Shown here in pieces: positions 1-9,195 of a stretch of 64,000 nt of DNA. The notes under the pieces are model-generated. The model made no database searches, was not told where the DNA came from, and saw only the letters and a list, made by a program, of their open reading frames with translations. How positions within the stretch are numbered: the first letter of the stretch is position 1; each line of letters starts with the position of its first letter. The stretch is from Stomatobaculum sp. F0698. Lineage in GTDB: Bacteria > Bacillota > Clostridia > Lachnospirales > Lachnospiraceae. Position numbers and translations under genes: made by a program. The stretch spans positions 1,178,001 through 1,242,000 of the forward strand of contig NZ_CP130060.1 of NCBI RefSeq assembly GCF_030644385.1, written 5' to 3'.

Positions 1-1826
1 ACATAGCGGGACGAAGACTCGCTCGCCTGCGTTGATTCCACCGAGGTGACCTTAGGCCCGTCACTGAGCACCAAATCCACCGTCTTGCCTTTCTCCGTCT
101 CCGTGCCGCTGCTTATGCTCTGCCGTATGACCTGGCCCTGCGGCACGCTATCCGAGTGCTCCTTGGTAACGGTGCCGAGCACCAAGCCCGCCTCGGTGAG
201 TGCCTGTTTGGCGCTCTCTTCGGTGTTATAGCTAAGATCCGGCATCTTCGTTTTCTCCGGCTCCTTGCCGAGCGAAAGCACGATGGTGACTGTTTCCCCC
301 TTTTTCACCTTCTCGGGGCTCAAGCGTACCACTTTCCCCTTTTCTACGGTATCGGAGTACTCGCTCTTCTCCTCCACGGAAAAGCCCTTCTCCGTCAACG
401 TCTTCTTTGCGCTCTCTTCCTCTGCGCCGACCAGGTTCAGTTCCGAAAGTTCAAACTCCGCGACGCCGAGACTCAGGGTCACATAGACCTTGCTGTTTTT
501 CTGTACGACGCTGCCCGGCTTCGGTTCCTGTTCAATGACAGTGTCCTTCGGAAACTGATCGGAATTCTTCCGGAGCTGAATGACGAGCGTGAGTTCCTCT
601 TCTTTCAGCGCCTCCTCCGCCTCCTTGTTGCTGAGGCCGATGAGATACGGCGCATAGGCCTGCTTTTCATTCAAGGCGGAACTTTGTTCCGTTTCCGCGC
701 TCTCACTCTCGTTCTTGCCGTCGCGTTCGCGCAGACTGCCTGAGAGTATGAGTCCGGCCGCAACACCGCCGCCGAGCAAGAGAATGAGAAGTGCCGTTCC
801 GACCGCCTTAATCAGTTTGTTGAGACGACGATCGGTGGAATTGTTCTCATCGTCCTCGCCCCTCTCCTCCTGGTCCGCACCTTCGGGTTCGGGGAAGTTC
901 TCTTCCGCCGGGGGCGCCTGCTGCCCCGCAAAATCCTTCGCGTTAAAGCGTATGGTATCTCCGCCTACGGCTGCTGCGGCCTGCATGCTCGGCGGCATCG
1001 CCATGGGATTCTGCGCCGCGCTCTCGAGGTCCCGTATCAACTCCGCCGCACTTTGATATCGCGCCCGCGGATCCTTCTCCAGACTCTTTAAGATAATGCG
1101 CTCAAGGCTTAACGATATTTCCGGATTCAGGGAACGCGGGGACGGCGGGTTTTGATTCAGCTGGGCAAGCAGTATGGTGACCGCCTCCGCGCCGTCAAAC
1201 GGTACGCTTCCCGTGAGCATTTCATAGAGACAAATACCGAGAGAATAGAGGTCGCTGCGCGCATCGGTCGCCTTTCCCTGTGCGTGTTCCGGCGAAATAT
1301 AGTGGACGGAGCCCATGGCCTCCTGCGACATGGTTTCCGTGGAGACCATGCGCGCAATGCCGAAGTCGGCCAGTTTTACCTTGCCGTCGCTCGAGATAAT
1401 CATGTTCTGCGGTTTCACATCGCGGTGCACAATGCCGCGTCGATGCACCTCCGCAAGGCCGTTCGCAACCTGAATCGCGATGCCGACCGCCTCCCGTTGC
1501 TCGAGTTTACCCTTCTGATGAATGTACTCTTTCAGCGTGATGCCGTCCACAAACTCCATGACGATGTAGTAGAACCCGTCCGTGTGTTCCACTTCATAGA
1601 CATTGACCAGATTGGGATGGGAAAGCTGCGCCGCGGCCAGGGCCTCCTGGGTAAAACGCTTAATAAAATCCGCGTTGTCGTTGTACTCTTCCTTGAGCAC
1701 TTTGATTGCGACCGTGCGTTGCATTTTGTGACAAAATGCGCGGTACACTTCCGCCATACCGCCGCTACCTATGAGCTCTATAATTTCATAGCGATCCTGT
1801 AAGTAGGAGCCTAATCTCAATATCAT
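1..1826 (-). CDS. pknB: PASTA-domain Ser/Thr protein kinase PknB/PrkC (C-terminus beyond window)
   Basis: Membrane Ser/Thr kinase that senses muropeptides or lipid II through extracellular PASTA domains and phosphorylates division, wall and translation proteins. About 608 codons are visible and the frame is still open at base 1. The cytoplasmic kinase domain has the catalytic Lys in VAIKVLK near residue 41, HRDVKPQN near 133, DFG near 156 and SPEHAQG after it. An acidic juxtamembrane linker follows, then one membrane helix near residues 340-362 and at least three PASTA repeats ending in a Ser-rich tail. The start ATG overlaps the stp stop codon in ATGA, so kinase and phosphatase are translationally coupled as in most Firmicutes. 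It is the last visible gene of the ftsK-pknB operon. Family certain; ligand inferred. Confidence 0.95.
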   Translation of the reverse strand, partial: MILRLGSYLQDRYEIIELIGSGGMAEVYRAFCHKMQRTVAIKVLKEEYNDNADFIKRFTQEALAAAQLSHPNLVNVYEVEHTDGFYYIVMEFVDGITLKEYIHQKGKLEQREAVGIAIQVANGLAEVHRRGIVHRDVKPQNMIISSDGKVKLADFGIARMVSTETMSQEAMGSVHYISPEHAQGKATDARSDLYSLGICLYEMLTGSVPFDGAEAVTILLAQLNQNPPSPRSLNPEISLSLERIILKSLEKDPRARYQSAAELIRDLESAAQNPMAMPPSMQAAAAVGGDTIRFNAKDFAGQQAPPAEENFPEPEGADQEERGEDDENNSTDRRLNKLIKAVGTALLILLLGGGVAAGLILSGSLRERDGKNESESAETEQSSALNEKQAYAPYLIGLSNKEAEEALKEEELTLVIQLRKNSDQFPKDTVIEQEPKPGSVVQKNSKVYVTLSLGVAEFELSELNLVGAEEESAKKTLTEKGFSVEEKSEYSDTVEKGKVVRLSPEKVKKGETVTIVLSLGKEPEKTKMPDLSYNTEESAKQALTEAGLVLGTVTKEHSDSVPQGQVIRQSISSGTETEKGKTVDLVLSDGPKVTSVESTQASESSSRY

Positions 1827-2569
1827 TCTTCGCGCGCCCCCTCTCTCAAATCTACCAGGACCACCGAGATATTATCTCTTCCGCCCTTCTCGTTTGCCGC
1901 CTGAATCAAATGTTCCGCCTTGGAAGAAAGCTTCTCATCGCCGCGCAGTATCGCACCGATTTCATCGTCCCCCAACATATTGGTGAGTCCGTCCGTACAG
2001 AGCAGAAGCATGGAGAGCCCCTCCAAGGGCAATTCAAAAAGATCCATCTCCACTTCGGCCCCTACACCGATGGCCCGCGTGATGATGTTCTTCGCACGGT
2101 TGTATGCCTCGCTGCCGCGCCGCATTTTTCCGGCGCTCACCATCTCCTCCACATAGGAGTGATCCCTTGTAATCTGGCGGAATCCGCCGTCGGACGCGAG
2201 CTCATAGCAGCGGCTGTCTCCGATGTTAAGGATGGTCGCGCTCTGCTCCTCCAGAAAGGCCGCAACGAGCGTGGTGCCCATACCTTCCAGCTCCGTGTGC
2301 CGCTGCGCCTCCACATAGAGACTCTCGTTTGCGAGCAAAACGGCATCGCGCAGCGCGGGAAGCGGGAGTTTTCCCTCGCTCTCCCGCAATGCGGATATAA
2401 TGCGCGTGGTCAAAGTCTGCGAACAGTAATCTCCGGCGCGGTGCCCCCCCATCCCGTCTGCCACGAGATAGAGATTCGGCAGGGCGCCGACCGCATGATT
2501 CTCCGCAAACACCGTATCCTGGTTGGAACTTCGTACCCTTCCCCGATCTGTCAGTGCAACTGCATTCAT
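1823..2569 (-). CDS. stp: PP2C-family Ser/Thr protein phosphatase Stp/PrpC
   Basis: Cytoplasmic metal-dependent phosphatase that reverses phosphorylation by the adjacent PknB kinase. At 248 residues it matches the usual Stp length. Visible PP2C motifs are the N-terminal TDRGRVRSSNQD, the metal-binding DGMGGHRAGD, GDSRCY, and the C-terminal CTDGLTNML and GGRDNISVVLV. It begins 6 nt after the rlmN stop and ends in a 4-nt overlap with pknB, so all three are co-transcribed. Nothing unusual in its active-site motifs. Assignment is firm from family motifs and the diagnostic phosphatase-kinase pairing. Confidence 0.95.
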   Translation of the reverse strand: MNAVALTDRGRVRSSNQDTVFAENHAVGALPNLYLVADGMGGHRAGDYCSQTLTTRIISALRESEGKLPLPALRDAVLLANESLYVEAQRHTELEGMGTTLVAAFLEEQSATILNIGDSRCYELASDGGFRQITRDHSYVEEMVSAGKMRRGSEAYNRAKNIITRAIGVGAEVEMDLFELPLEGLSMLLLCTDGLTNMLGDDEIGAILRGDEKLSSKAEHLIQAANEKGGRDNISVVLVDLREGAREE

Positions 2570-2575
2570 GAGCCA

Positions 2576-3640
2576 CTACTCCTCTTTGCTGTTTCCTTGC
2601 TCTTTCTTGTCTCTGTAACGGCGCCGCAACTGTCCGCAGGCTCCGTCGATATCTCTCCCCATTTCTTTTCGTATCGTGACATTGATTCCGGCGCACTCCA
2701 ACGCATCTCGAAAGCGATGGATTGCCGCGAGGCTCGGTTCCTTCAAGGAACGCTCGACCACCGGATTCACCGGGATCAAATTCACATGACCTTTGCGGCG
2801 GCGCAGTAGGGCAATGAGTTTCTTTGCCTCTTCCGGCGTATCGTTCACGCCCGCCACCAGACTGTATTCGAAGCTGACTCTGCGCCCCGTCTTTTCAAAA
2901 TAATAGGCACAGGCATCCAGCACATCGCTAAGCGCATAGCGATTGGCTATCGGCATGAGTTGCTGTCTGGTTGCATCGTCCGCAGCATGCAGGGAGAGGG
3001 CCAGGGTGACCTGAAGCTCCTCTTCCGCAAAGCGACATATCTCCGGCACCAGACCGCAGGTAGACACCGTGATGCTACGCTGCGAGATGTTGAGCCCGTC
3101 CTTATCGCTTAAGAGCCGGATAAAACGTACCACATTGTCGTAATTATCCATGGGCTCGCCGCTTCCCATCACGACAACATTGGAGATGCGCTCACCGAGT
3201 TCTTTTTCGATTTCATAGACCTGTGCGAGCATCTCTCCCGCCGTCAAATTGCGCGCAAGCCCATCCACCGTGGAAGCACAGAAGCGACAGCCCATACGGC
3301 AGCCGACCTGAGAGCTGATGCAGACCGAATTCCCGTAGGAATAGCGCATCAGAACACTCTCTATCATATTGCCGTCCGGGAGCGAAAACAGATACTTTTG
3401 CGTTCCGTCGGTTTTAGAGACCTGCACCACTTCTCTCTTGAGACCCGGGAGACTTGCACGCTCCGCAAGCTTTTCACGGAGGCTTTTGGGGAGATTGCTC
3501 ATCTCTTCAAAGCCTGCCGCCTTCTTTTGATGAAGCCAAGAAAAAACTTGTTTTGCACGAAATCCCGGTTCCCCGAGCTCTACAAGATAGCTTTTCAGTT
3601 CGTCTTGACTGAGTGAACAGAGATCCGGGACATTTGACAT
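2576..3640 (-). CDS. rlmN: 23S rRNA A2503 / tRNA A37 C2-methyltransferase RlmN
   Basis: Radical-SAM enzyme that methylates C2 of adenosine 2503 in 23S rRNA and A37 of some tRNAs, tuning translational fidelity. The 354-residue protein carries the cluster-binding CRMGCRFC near residues 107-114 and the SAM-binding region around GSGEPMDNYDN. I chose the ATG at 3640 (MSNVPDL) over an upstream in-frame start because it has a GGCGG-like ribosome site and leaves a single base after the rsmB stop. The frame upstream of it lies inside rsmB. Clostridial genomes often place rlmN between rsmB and stp-pknB, as here. Confidence 0.95.
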   Translation of the reverse strand: MSNVPDLCSLSQDELKSYLVELGEPGFRAKQVFSWLHQKKAAGFEEMSNLPKSLREKLAERASLPGLKREVVQVSKTDGTQKYLFSLPDGNMIESVLMRYSYGNSVCISSQVGCRMGCRFCASTVDGLARNLTAGEMLAQVYEIEKELGERISNVVVMGSGEPMDNYDNVVRFIRLLSDKDGLNISQRSITVSTCGLVPEICRFAEEELQVTLALSLHAADDATRQQLMPIANRYALSDVLDACAYYFEKTGRRVSFEYSLVAGVNDTPEEAKKLIALLRRRKGHVNLIPVNPVVERSLKEPSLAAIHRFRDALECAGINVTIRKEMGRDIDGACGQLRRRYRDKKEQGNSKEE

Positions 3641-3641
3641 C

Positions 3642-4982
3642 TTATTCCGCCTTTCGAAACACCGAGATAAAGAAGCCGTCAAGCGGCAACCGTGACGGTA
3701 AGAGTTTTACCGCGCCGCTTCGGCAGGCTTCCGCCGCTCCGATTTCCGGAAGCTCCGCAGAAAAATCAAGCGGCGTGAGCTCCGGAAAACGGTCGAGTAA
3801 CCAGCGCACGTTATCTTCGTCTTCTTCCGCCGTCAAAGTACAGGTCGAGTAGAGCAGACGTCCGCCCGGGCGAAGATAGCGAAACGCGTTGCAAAGAAAG
3901 CGTCGCTGCAACTCCTGCAGAGCGGCGATATCCGCCTCTTTGAGTCTCAGCTTGATATCCGGCTTCCTGCCGAGCACGCCGAGTCCCGAACAGGGCAAAT
4001 CCGCAATCACGAGATCGAATGCCGCCTCCCAGTCCTTCCGAAAGACCCCGGCATCCGACTGCACGGGTTTTACCGAGGACGCAAAGCCCGTGCGCCGAAC
4101 ATTTTCCGCGATGCGCTCCACCTTCTGCGCGGACAAATCCGCACTGATTACCGTTCCCTCGCCGCGCATGAGATCCGCTGCCGCAAGGGACTTGCCGCCC
4201 GGTGCCGCACAGAGATCCAGCACGCGCTCCCCGGGTTTCGGCGCTGCGGCCGCCACGGCGAGCGTGGAACTCAAATCCTGCGCAAAGAAAAAGCCCTCAT
4301 CGATGCGCGAACGCAGGGACGCCGAGAGCCCCTCCCGCGCGACAAAGCTGTCCCGGGCGTAGGGGGACTGCGTAAGTCCTTCCGTCACGGCAGCAGGTTC
4401 TCCCGCCGCGATGAATTTGGTCCGGTTAAGACGCAGGGAGAACGGAGCGGGTTCCAGATAACTCGCGGCGAGTTTCTCTGCCTCTTCGGCTCCGAATTCA
4501 CGGATGAAACGCGCAGCAAGCCAGTCCGGAAGCGCATAGCGGAGGACCGGATCCGGACTCGCTGCGATTTCCGCCAGCATGGCCTCTCGCTCACGGGAAA
4601 AGCGGCGCACCAGTGCATTGACAAATCCCTTCAAGCCGAAAAGACCGCGGCGCTCGGTGAGCTTCACGGCCTCGTTGACCACTGCATGCGCCGGAATGCG
4701 GCTCAAATACAGAATTTGATAAAGTGACAGACGCAAAATGCAGCGTATGACCGGCTTTAACTTGCGGAGCGGCGTCTTGGAGCGCTCCGCAATCAGGCGG
4801 TCCAGCCTGGGCAGGTATTCAAGACTGCCGTGCACAAGGCGCTCCGAAAGAGCGCGTTCCTCTTCGGCCATCCAGGCAAATTTGTCCCGCGCCGCCGCAA
4901 GCACCACATGGGAGAACTGTCCTTCTTCCGCAATGAGAAGCAGGCAGTCCAGCGCGACGCTTCGCGCATTCGGTCCCGTCAT
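3642..4982 (-). CDS. rsmB: 16S rRNA m5C967 methyltransferase RsmB
   Basis: SAM-dependent methyltransferase that makes 5-methylcytosine 967 in 16S rRNA. Residues 1 to about 130 resemble the NusB-like RNA-binding domain, and the rest is the RsmB/NOP catalytic domain with DLCAAPGGKS (SAM binding), DLPCSGLGVLGRKPD (general Cys) and YSTCTL (catalytic Cys). The reading frame stays open far upstream, but the true start is the ATG at 4982, which overlaps the stop of the preceding peptidase gene in ATGA and gives the normal 446-residue length (MTGPNARSVAL). Seven bases or fewer separate it from both neighbours, so it is within the operon. Confidence 0.95.
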   Translation of the reverse strand: MTGPNARSVALDCLLLIAEEGQFSHVVLAAARDKFAWMAEEERALSERLVHGSLEYLPRLDRLIAERSKTPLRKLKPVIRCILRLSLYQILYLSRIPAHAVVNEAVKLTERRGLFGLKGFVNALVRRFSREREAMLAEIAASPDPVLRYALPDWLAARFIREFGAEEAEKLAASYLEPAPFSLRLNRTKFIAAGEPAAVTEGLTQSPYARDSFVAREGLSASLRSRIDEGFFFAQDLSSTLAVAAAAPKPGERVLDLCAAPGGKSLAAADLMRGEGTVISADLSAQKVERIAENVRRTGFASSVKPVQSDAGVFRKDWEAAFDLVIADLPCSGLGVLGRKPDIKLRLKEADIAALQELQRRFLCNAFRYLRPGGRLLYSTCTLTAEEDEDNVRWLLDRFPELTPLDFSAELPEIGAAEACRSGAVKLLPSRLPLDGFFISVFRKAE

Positions 4983-5692
4983 TTGCGCTTCCTTCCGCCG
5001 AATAAAATCCAAAGTCTCAGGAGCTGAATCACGGATGAAGCCGCCCCCGCAACATAGGTCAGCGCTGCCGCAATCAACACCGATCTCGCCTGGCTCTCTT
5101 CTCTCGGCGGCAGAATGTTCAGTTCTCTCAGCTGAATCAGCGCTCTCCGGCTCGCATTGAACTCGACCGGAAGTGTAATGAGCTGGAAAATAACCGCGAG
5201 ACTGAAGGCCAAAAGCCCGAGATTGATGAGCTGAGGTCCGAGTATGTTTCTGCTCTCGCCGAGCATCACGCCGATGATAATCATGGGCATGGAGAGTTTG
5301 GAGCCGATGTTCGCAAGCGGCACCAAAGCATGGCGGAAGCGAAGCGGCGCATAGCTTAAGTTGTCCTGAATCGCATGGCCGCACTCGTGCGCCGCAACGC
5401 CGACCGCCGCAATGCTGGTGGAATTATAAATGACCTCCGAGAGATTCACGGTCTTTTTTGCGGGGTCGTAGTGGTCGGTCAACTGCCCTGCGACCGGATG
5501 TACCGTGACATCGTAAATGCCGTTTGAACGCAAAATTCGCTCGGCGACCTCGCGCCCGGTAAGACCCGTGCCGCTCTGCACCTTCGAATAGCGCGCAAAC
5601 ATCATCTTTAAATAGCCCTGCGCCCCGAGGGTCAAAGCAAGGCCAAGCAACACCAATAGATAAGTCCAGTCCAATCCGTAATACATGTACAT
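4979..5692 (-). CDS. YugP-family neutral zinc metallopeptidase, membrane-associated
   Basis: Member of the Zn_peptidase_2 family (YugP-like), membrane-embedded metalloproteases of unknown substrate common in Firmicutes. The 237-residue protein has an N-terminal membrane segment directly after MYMYYGLDWTYLLVLL, a HECGH zinc motif near residue 103, and further hydrophobic segments around residues 125-175 and 205-230. GAGGAGGG lies 6 nt before the first ATG and supports that start. It is translationally coupled to rsmB by a 4-nt overlap and follows fmt by 24 nt. Its constant presence between fmt and rsmB in related genomes suggests envelope or secreted-protein quality control, but function is not established. 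Confidence 0.85.
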   Translation of the reverse strand: MYMYYGLDWTYLLVLLGLALTLGAQGYLKMMFARYSKVQSGTGLTGREVAERILRSNGIYDVTVHPVAGQLTDHYDPAKKTVNLSEVIYNSTSIAAVGVAAHECGHAIQDNLSYAPLRFRHALVPLANIGSKLSMPMIIIGVMLGESRNILGPQLINLGLLAFSLAVIFQLITLPVEFNASRRALIQLRELNILPPREESQARSVLIAAALTYVAGAASSVIQLLRLWILFGGRKRK

Positions 5693-5716
5693 GCTGCCCT
5701 CCTCTCAGTAACGATT

Positions 5717-6667
5717 TCAGTTTTCCGCTTCGCGGATTACGGTAAAGCGGTCTCCCGGCCGCACCGAAGTGCCCCGGAGCCAAGCCGCAGCCGCCATGGC
5801 CTTCTTGCCCTCAGGCTGTAACTCGGTGATGCGAAGCGCCCCGTCTCCGGTCTGAACCAGAAGGCCGCTTTCATCGGCTGCCAAGACCTCACCGGGTGCG
5901 TGTCCTACGCTGTCGCCGCCGTGCTCTGCCTTTCTGATTTTAATCATCTTTCCGTTCAGATAAGAAAAGGTGCCGGGCCAGGGGTCTAAGCCTCGAATCA
6001 AACGGAGAATGTATGCCGCATCCCGCGAAAAGTCGAGATTTCCCATCTCTTTTCGGAGCATCTTCGCATAGGCCGTGGTGGTCTCCCCCTGTTTTTCGGG
6101 GACAATACTGCCCGTCTCGAGGCCTTTGACGGTGTCGAGTATGGCTTCCGCGCCGAGTAGCTCCAATTTCGCAAAGAGGCTTCCTCCGGTCTCTTCGGGC
6201 GAAAGTTCCAAGGGATAGCGGCGCAGAATATCTCCGGTATCCAATCCCTCATCCATCTGCATGGTCGTGATGCCGCTGACTTGCTGCCCGTCGATGATGG
6301 CCCATTGTATCGGCGCCGCACCGCGATAGGCCGGTAAGAGCGATGCGTGGATGTTCACACAGCCGTAGCGCGGCAGTTCCAGAATCTCCTTGGGCAGGAG
6401 CTGCCCGAAGGCCGTGACGACAAAGAGCTCTGCCTCCTTCGCGCGGAGCAGGTCGATAAAGCCCGCATCCCGCGCGCGTTCCGGCTGTGCGACCGGAACA
6501 CCGAGACGAAGCGCCTCTTCCTTGACCGGCGGAAACTGCATCGCATGCCCTCTGCCCCGCGGCTTGTCGGGCTGCGTCACAACCAGTGCGATCTCATGGC
6601 CCGCCTCACTCAGCGCGCGGAGCGGCGCAACCGCAAAATCCGGCGTTCCGAAATAGACGATTCTCAT
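5717..6667 (-). CDS. fmt: methionyl-tRNA formyltransferase
   Basis: Formylates the amino group of Met-tRNA-fMet with 10-formyl-tetrahydrofolate to make the initiator tRNA. The 316-residue length is typical. The N-terminal catalytic domain begins MRIVYFGTPDFAV and contains the HASLLPAYRGAAPI loop and the substrate-proximal IQWAIIDG segment. The C-terminal OB-like domain contains RGLDPWPGTF and the late KKAMAAAAWLRG stretch. The start overlaps the def stop codon by 4 nt. Formylase and deformylase act on the two ends of the same N-formyl cycle, so the coupling is functional and conserved. Confidence 0.97.
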   Translation of the reverse strand: MRIVYFGTPDFAVAPLRALSEAGHEIALVVTQPDKPRGRGHAMQFPPVKEEALRLGVPVAQPERARDAGFIDLLRAKEAELFVVTAFGQLLPKEILELPRYGCVNIHASLLPAYRGAAPIQWAIIDGQQVSGITTMQMDEGLDTGDILRRYPLELSPEETGGSLFAKLELLGAEAILDTVKGLETGSIVPEKQGETTTAYAKMLRKEMGNLDFSRDAAYILRLIRGLDPWPGTFSYLNGKMIKIRKAEHGGDSVGHAPGEVLAADESGLLVQTGDGALRITELQPEGKKAMAAAAWLRGTSVRPGDRFTVIREAEN

Positions 6668-7164
6668 GCTTCGTCCTCATCCTCCTCTGCCTGCATCGCT
6701 TCCAACTCCTCGTTGGTATAGAGTTCCTCTGCCATTTCGGTGTAGAGATGTCCGTCCAGATGGTCGAGCTCATGGCAGAGTGCCCGCGCGAGCAGCTCCT
6801 CTCCCTCGACCGTCACAGGCTCCATATTTTCATTGAGTGCCTTCACCTTGACGTGATTCGGGCGGGTCACAATGCCGGTTTTTCCGGGAACGCTGAGACA
6901 GCCCTCATAGCCCGTCTGTTCGCCGTCACGCGCAATGATTTCGGGGTTAATGAGCACGTGGAGTTCTCCCTCCTCGCACTCAATCACCACGAGGCGCTTC
7001 AACACGCCGACCTGCGGCGCGGCGAGACCCACGCCGTTCGCATGACGCATGGTCTCAACCATATCCTCGATGAGTGCGCGAAGATTCGGTGTCATCTCCC
7101 GCACTTCCTTTGCTCTCTGATTCAAAATGGGGTCACCGATCTCGCGTATGTTTCGAAGTGCCAC
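6664..7164 (-). CDS. def: peptide deformylase
   Basis: Metalloenzyme (usually Fe2+ in vivo) that removes the formyl group from the N-terminal Met of nascent proteins. The three signature motifs are present in order: GVGLAAPQVG near residue 44, EGCLSVPG near 90 (metal Cys) and HELDHLDG near 134 (two metal His plus catalytic Glu). The 166-residue length and acidic C-terminal tail are usual for clostridial type 1 enzymes. It starts 15 nt after priA and overlaps fmt by 4 nt. Confidence 0.97.
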   Translation of the reverse strand: MALRNIREIGDPILNQRAKEVREMTPNLRALIEDMVETMRHANGVGLAAPQVGVLKRLVVIECEEGELHVLINPEIIARDGEQTGYEGCLSVPGKTGIVTRPNHVKVKALNENMEPVTVEGEELLARALCHELDHLDGHLYTEMAEELYTNEELEAMQAEEDEDEA

Positions 7165-7179
7165 TCCTTCTCCTCTCCG

Positions 7180-9195
7180 TCAGACAAACTCGTAAAGCAC
7201 AGAGATGCCGCCCGAGACCTGTTCCCGGAACGCCTCCTCTGCCGCTGCCTTAATCTGTACCAGTATATCATAGCCCGCATGCTTCATGTAAATCATCTTC
7301 CGAAAATAGTCCTGCACGCGGTACACAGCCGCATTGACGGGCCCGATGCACTGGGGCGCGGCACCGAGTTTCTTTGCCGCAGCCTGAAGACAGTCCGCAT
7401 AGCACGCAGCCGCGCGTGTCAACGCTTCCTCTTCCTTGGAAGCAAGCTGTACCGTCATCATGTGGAGCACGGGCGGATAGCCGGCCGCGCGCCGAAAGCT
7501 AAGCTCCGCAGCCGCAAAGCGCTCGTAATCCTGCGCGGCGGCGCTCTGAATCGCGTAGTGCTCGGGGCGATAGGTCTGTATCACAACCTCGCCGCGCTTT
7601 TCCCCGCGGCCGGCGCGGCCGGCCGCCTGGGTTAAGAGCTGAAAGCAACGCTCCGCGCTCGTATAATGGCTGAGGTACAGTTCTGTATCCGCCGCCATGA
7701 TACCGACCAGGGTCACATTCGGAAAGTCATGCCCCTTCACTATCATCTGGGTACCCACCAGAATATCCGCCTCCTTCGCCCGGAAGCGGTCCAAAATGCT
7801 CTGTCCGCCGTCTTTCCCGCGAACGGCATCCGCATCCATGCGGAGCACGCGCGCCGCGGGAAACATGCGCTTGGTCTGCTCTGCGAGCTGCTGGGTTCCC
7901 ATGCCGAAGCCCGCAATATACGGCGAGCCGCAGCTCGGGCAGCGCTCCGGTTTCACCGTCTTATAGCCACAGTAGTGGCAGCGCAGACTGCCGTCCTCGT
8001 GATAGGTAAGGCTCACGTCACAGTGCGGGCAGCTGAGAGGCTCACCGCAGCTCCGACAGGAGAGAAAACGCGCATAGCCGCGCCGGTTCATAAAGAGCAT
8101 GACCTGCTCCTGTCTCGAAAGGCAGCCCTCGATTTTTTCGCGCAGACTCTCGCTGAACACAGTCCTGTTCCCGCGCTTTAACTCTTCGCGGAGGTCCGCG
8201 ACCGTAGCGCTCGCCGGAACGGCACCGGGAACCGCGCGTCGCGTGAGTCTTAAAAGCCGATATTCACCTGTCTCGGCCCGCCGCCAGCTCTCCACCGAAG
8301 GCGTCGCGGAGCCGAGTATCAGCTGTGCGCCTGCGAGCTCGGCTCGCTTCGCCGCCACTTCACGCGTGTCGTAACGCGGCACCGCATCGTTTCGATAGGC
8401 GCCGTCGTGCTCTTCGTCGATGATGATGAGCCCGAGATTCGGAAAAGGCGCAAACAGGGCCGAACGGGGGCCTACCATGACGCTTGCCTCCCCGCGCGCC
8501 GCGCGGAGAAACTGGCGGTAGCGCTCGCCCTTGGCAAGCTTCGAGTGGATGATGGCGACTTCCCCGCCGAAACGCTCTTCCAGATAGCGAACGGTTTGAA
8601 AGGTCAGGTTGATCTCCGGCAGCAATAAAATTGCCTGCTTCCCCTGACGGCGCTGCTCTTCGATTAAGCGCATGTATACTTCCGTTTTTCCGCTGCCGGT
8701 CACGCCGAAGAGCAGGTAGCTGCCCCCCGGCTTCTCTGCCTCCGCTTGCCCAAGTTCCGAAAGAAGCGCACTCTGTTCCGCCGTCAGTTCACGCGCCGCC
8801 GCTTCCGAGCGCGCCGTGTGCTCGGCGCTCTCCGTATCTTTCCGCCTGCGCGCCCGCACGGCCTCCTTGACCGGCAGGACAGTTTTCAAAGCCTGATTTA
8901 ACATACAGCCGTAGTGCTCGTGCATCCACACCGCAAGTGACAGCAGCCCCTCTTCCACGCCGAGTTTCTTCTCGGCGATCCCCAGAATTTCGCGGAGTTG
9001 AAACCCGCTCGGCGCTTCTTTCCGAAGAGAGAGGACATAGCCGAGTTTTGCTTCCTTCGCATTGCCGAAGGGCACTTGCACCGCAGTCCCCGGTGTGAGT
9101 TTTCCGCGCAACTCTTCGGGGATGATATACGTGAACGGGCGGTCCACGCTCTCATGGCTGATGTTCAGAATGACATCCGCATAGCGCTCGGTCAA
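7180..9195 (-). CDS. priA: primosomal replication restart helicase PriA
   Basis: 3'-5' DNA helicase that recognises stalled forks and reloads the replisome. Visible in order: N-terminal fork-binding region, Walker A GVTGSGKTEVY, DEEH box, GSATPS, a zinc-binding insertion with four CxxC pairs (CRSCGEPLSCPHC and CHYCGYKTVKPERCPSC), and AGRAGRG of helicase motif VI. The start is a TTG at 9195: it overlaps the murF stop as TTGA, has GAGGAG just upstream, and begins the conserved N-terminus TERYADVILN. At 671 residues it is slightly shorter than many PriA proteins, mostly in the N-terminal half. No motif is missing. Confidence 0.95.
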   Translation of the reverse strand: MTERYADVILNISHESVDRPFTYIIPEELRGKLTPGTAVQVPFGNAKEAKLGYVLSLRKEAPSGFQLREILGIAEKKLGVEEGLLSLAVWMHEHYGCMLNQALKTVLPVKEAVRARRRKDTESAEHTARSEAAARELTAEQSALLSELGQAEAEKPGGSYLLFGVTGSGKTEVYMRLIEEQRRQGKQAILLLPEINLTFQTVRYLEERFGGEVAIIHSKLAKGERYRQFLRAARGEASVMVGPRSALFAPFPNLGLIIIDEEHDGAYRNDAVPRYDTREVAAKRAELAGAQLILGSATPSVESWRRAETGEYRLLRLTRRAVPGAVPASATVADLREELKRGNRTVFSESLREKIEGCLSRQEQVMLFMNRRGYARFLSCRSCGEPLSCPHCDVSLTYHEDGSLRCHYCGYKTVKPERCPSCGSPYIAGFGMGTQQLAEQTKRMFPAARVLRMDADAVRGKDGGQSILDRFRAKEADILVGTQMIVKGHDFPNVTLVGIMAADTELYLSHYTSAERCFQLLTQAAGRAGRGEKRGEVVIQTYRPEHYAIQSAAAQDYERFAAAELSFRRAAGYPPVLHMMTVQLASKEEEALTRAAACYADCLQAAAKKLGAAPQCIGPVNAAVYRVQDYFRKMIYMKHAGYDILVQIKAAAEEAFREQVSGGISVLYEFV

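Noticed and set aside
6586..7635. Plus-strand ORF of 349 residues opposite fmt, def and priA
   Set aside because: Complementary to three certain genes and without recognisable motifs.
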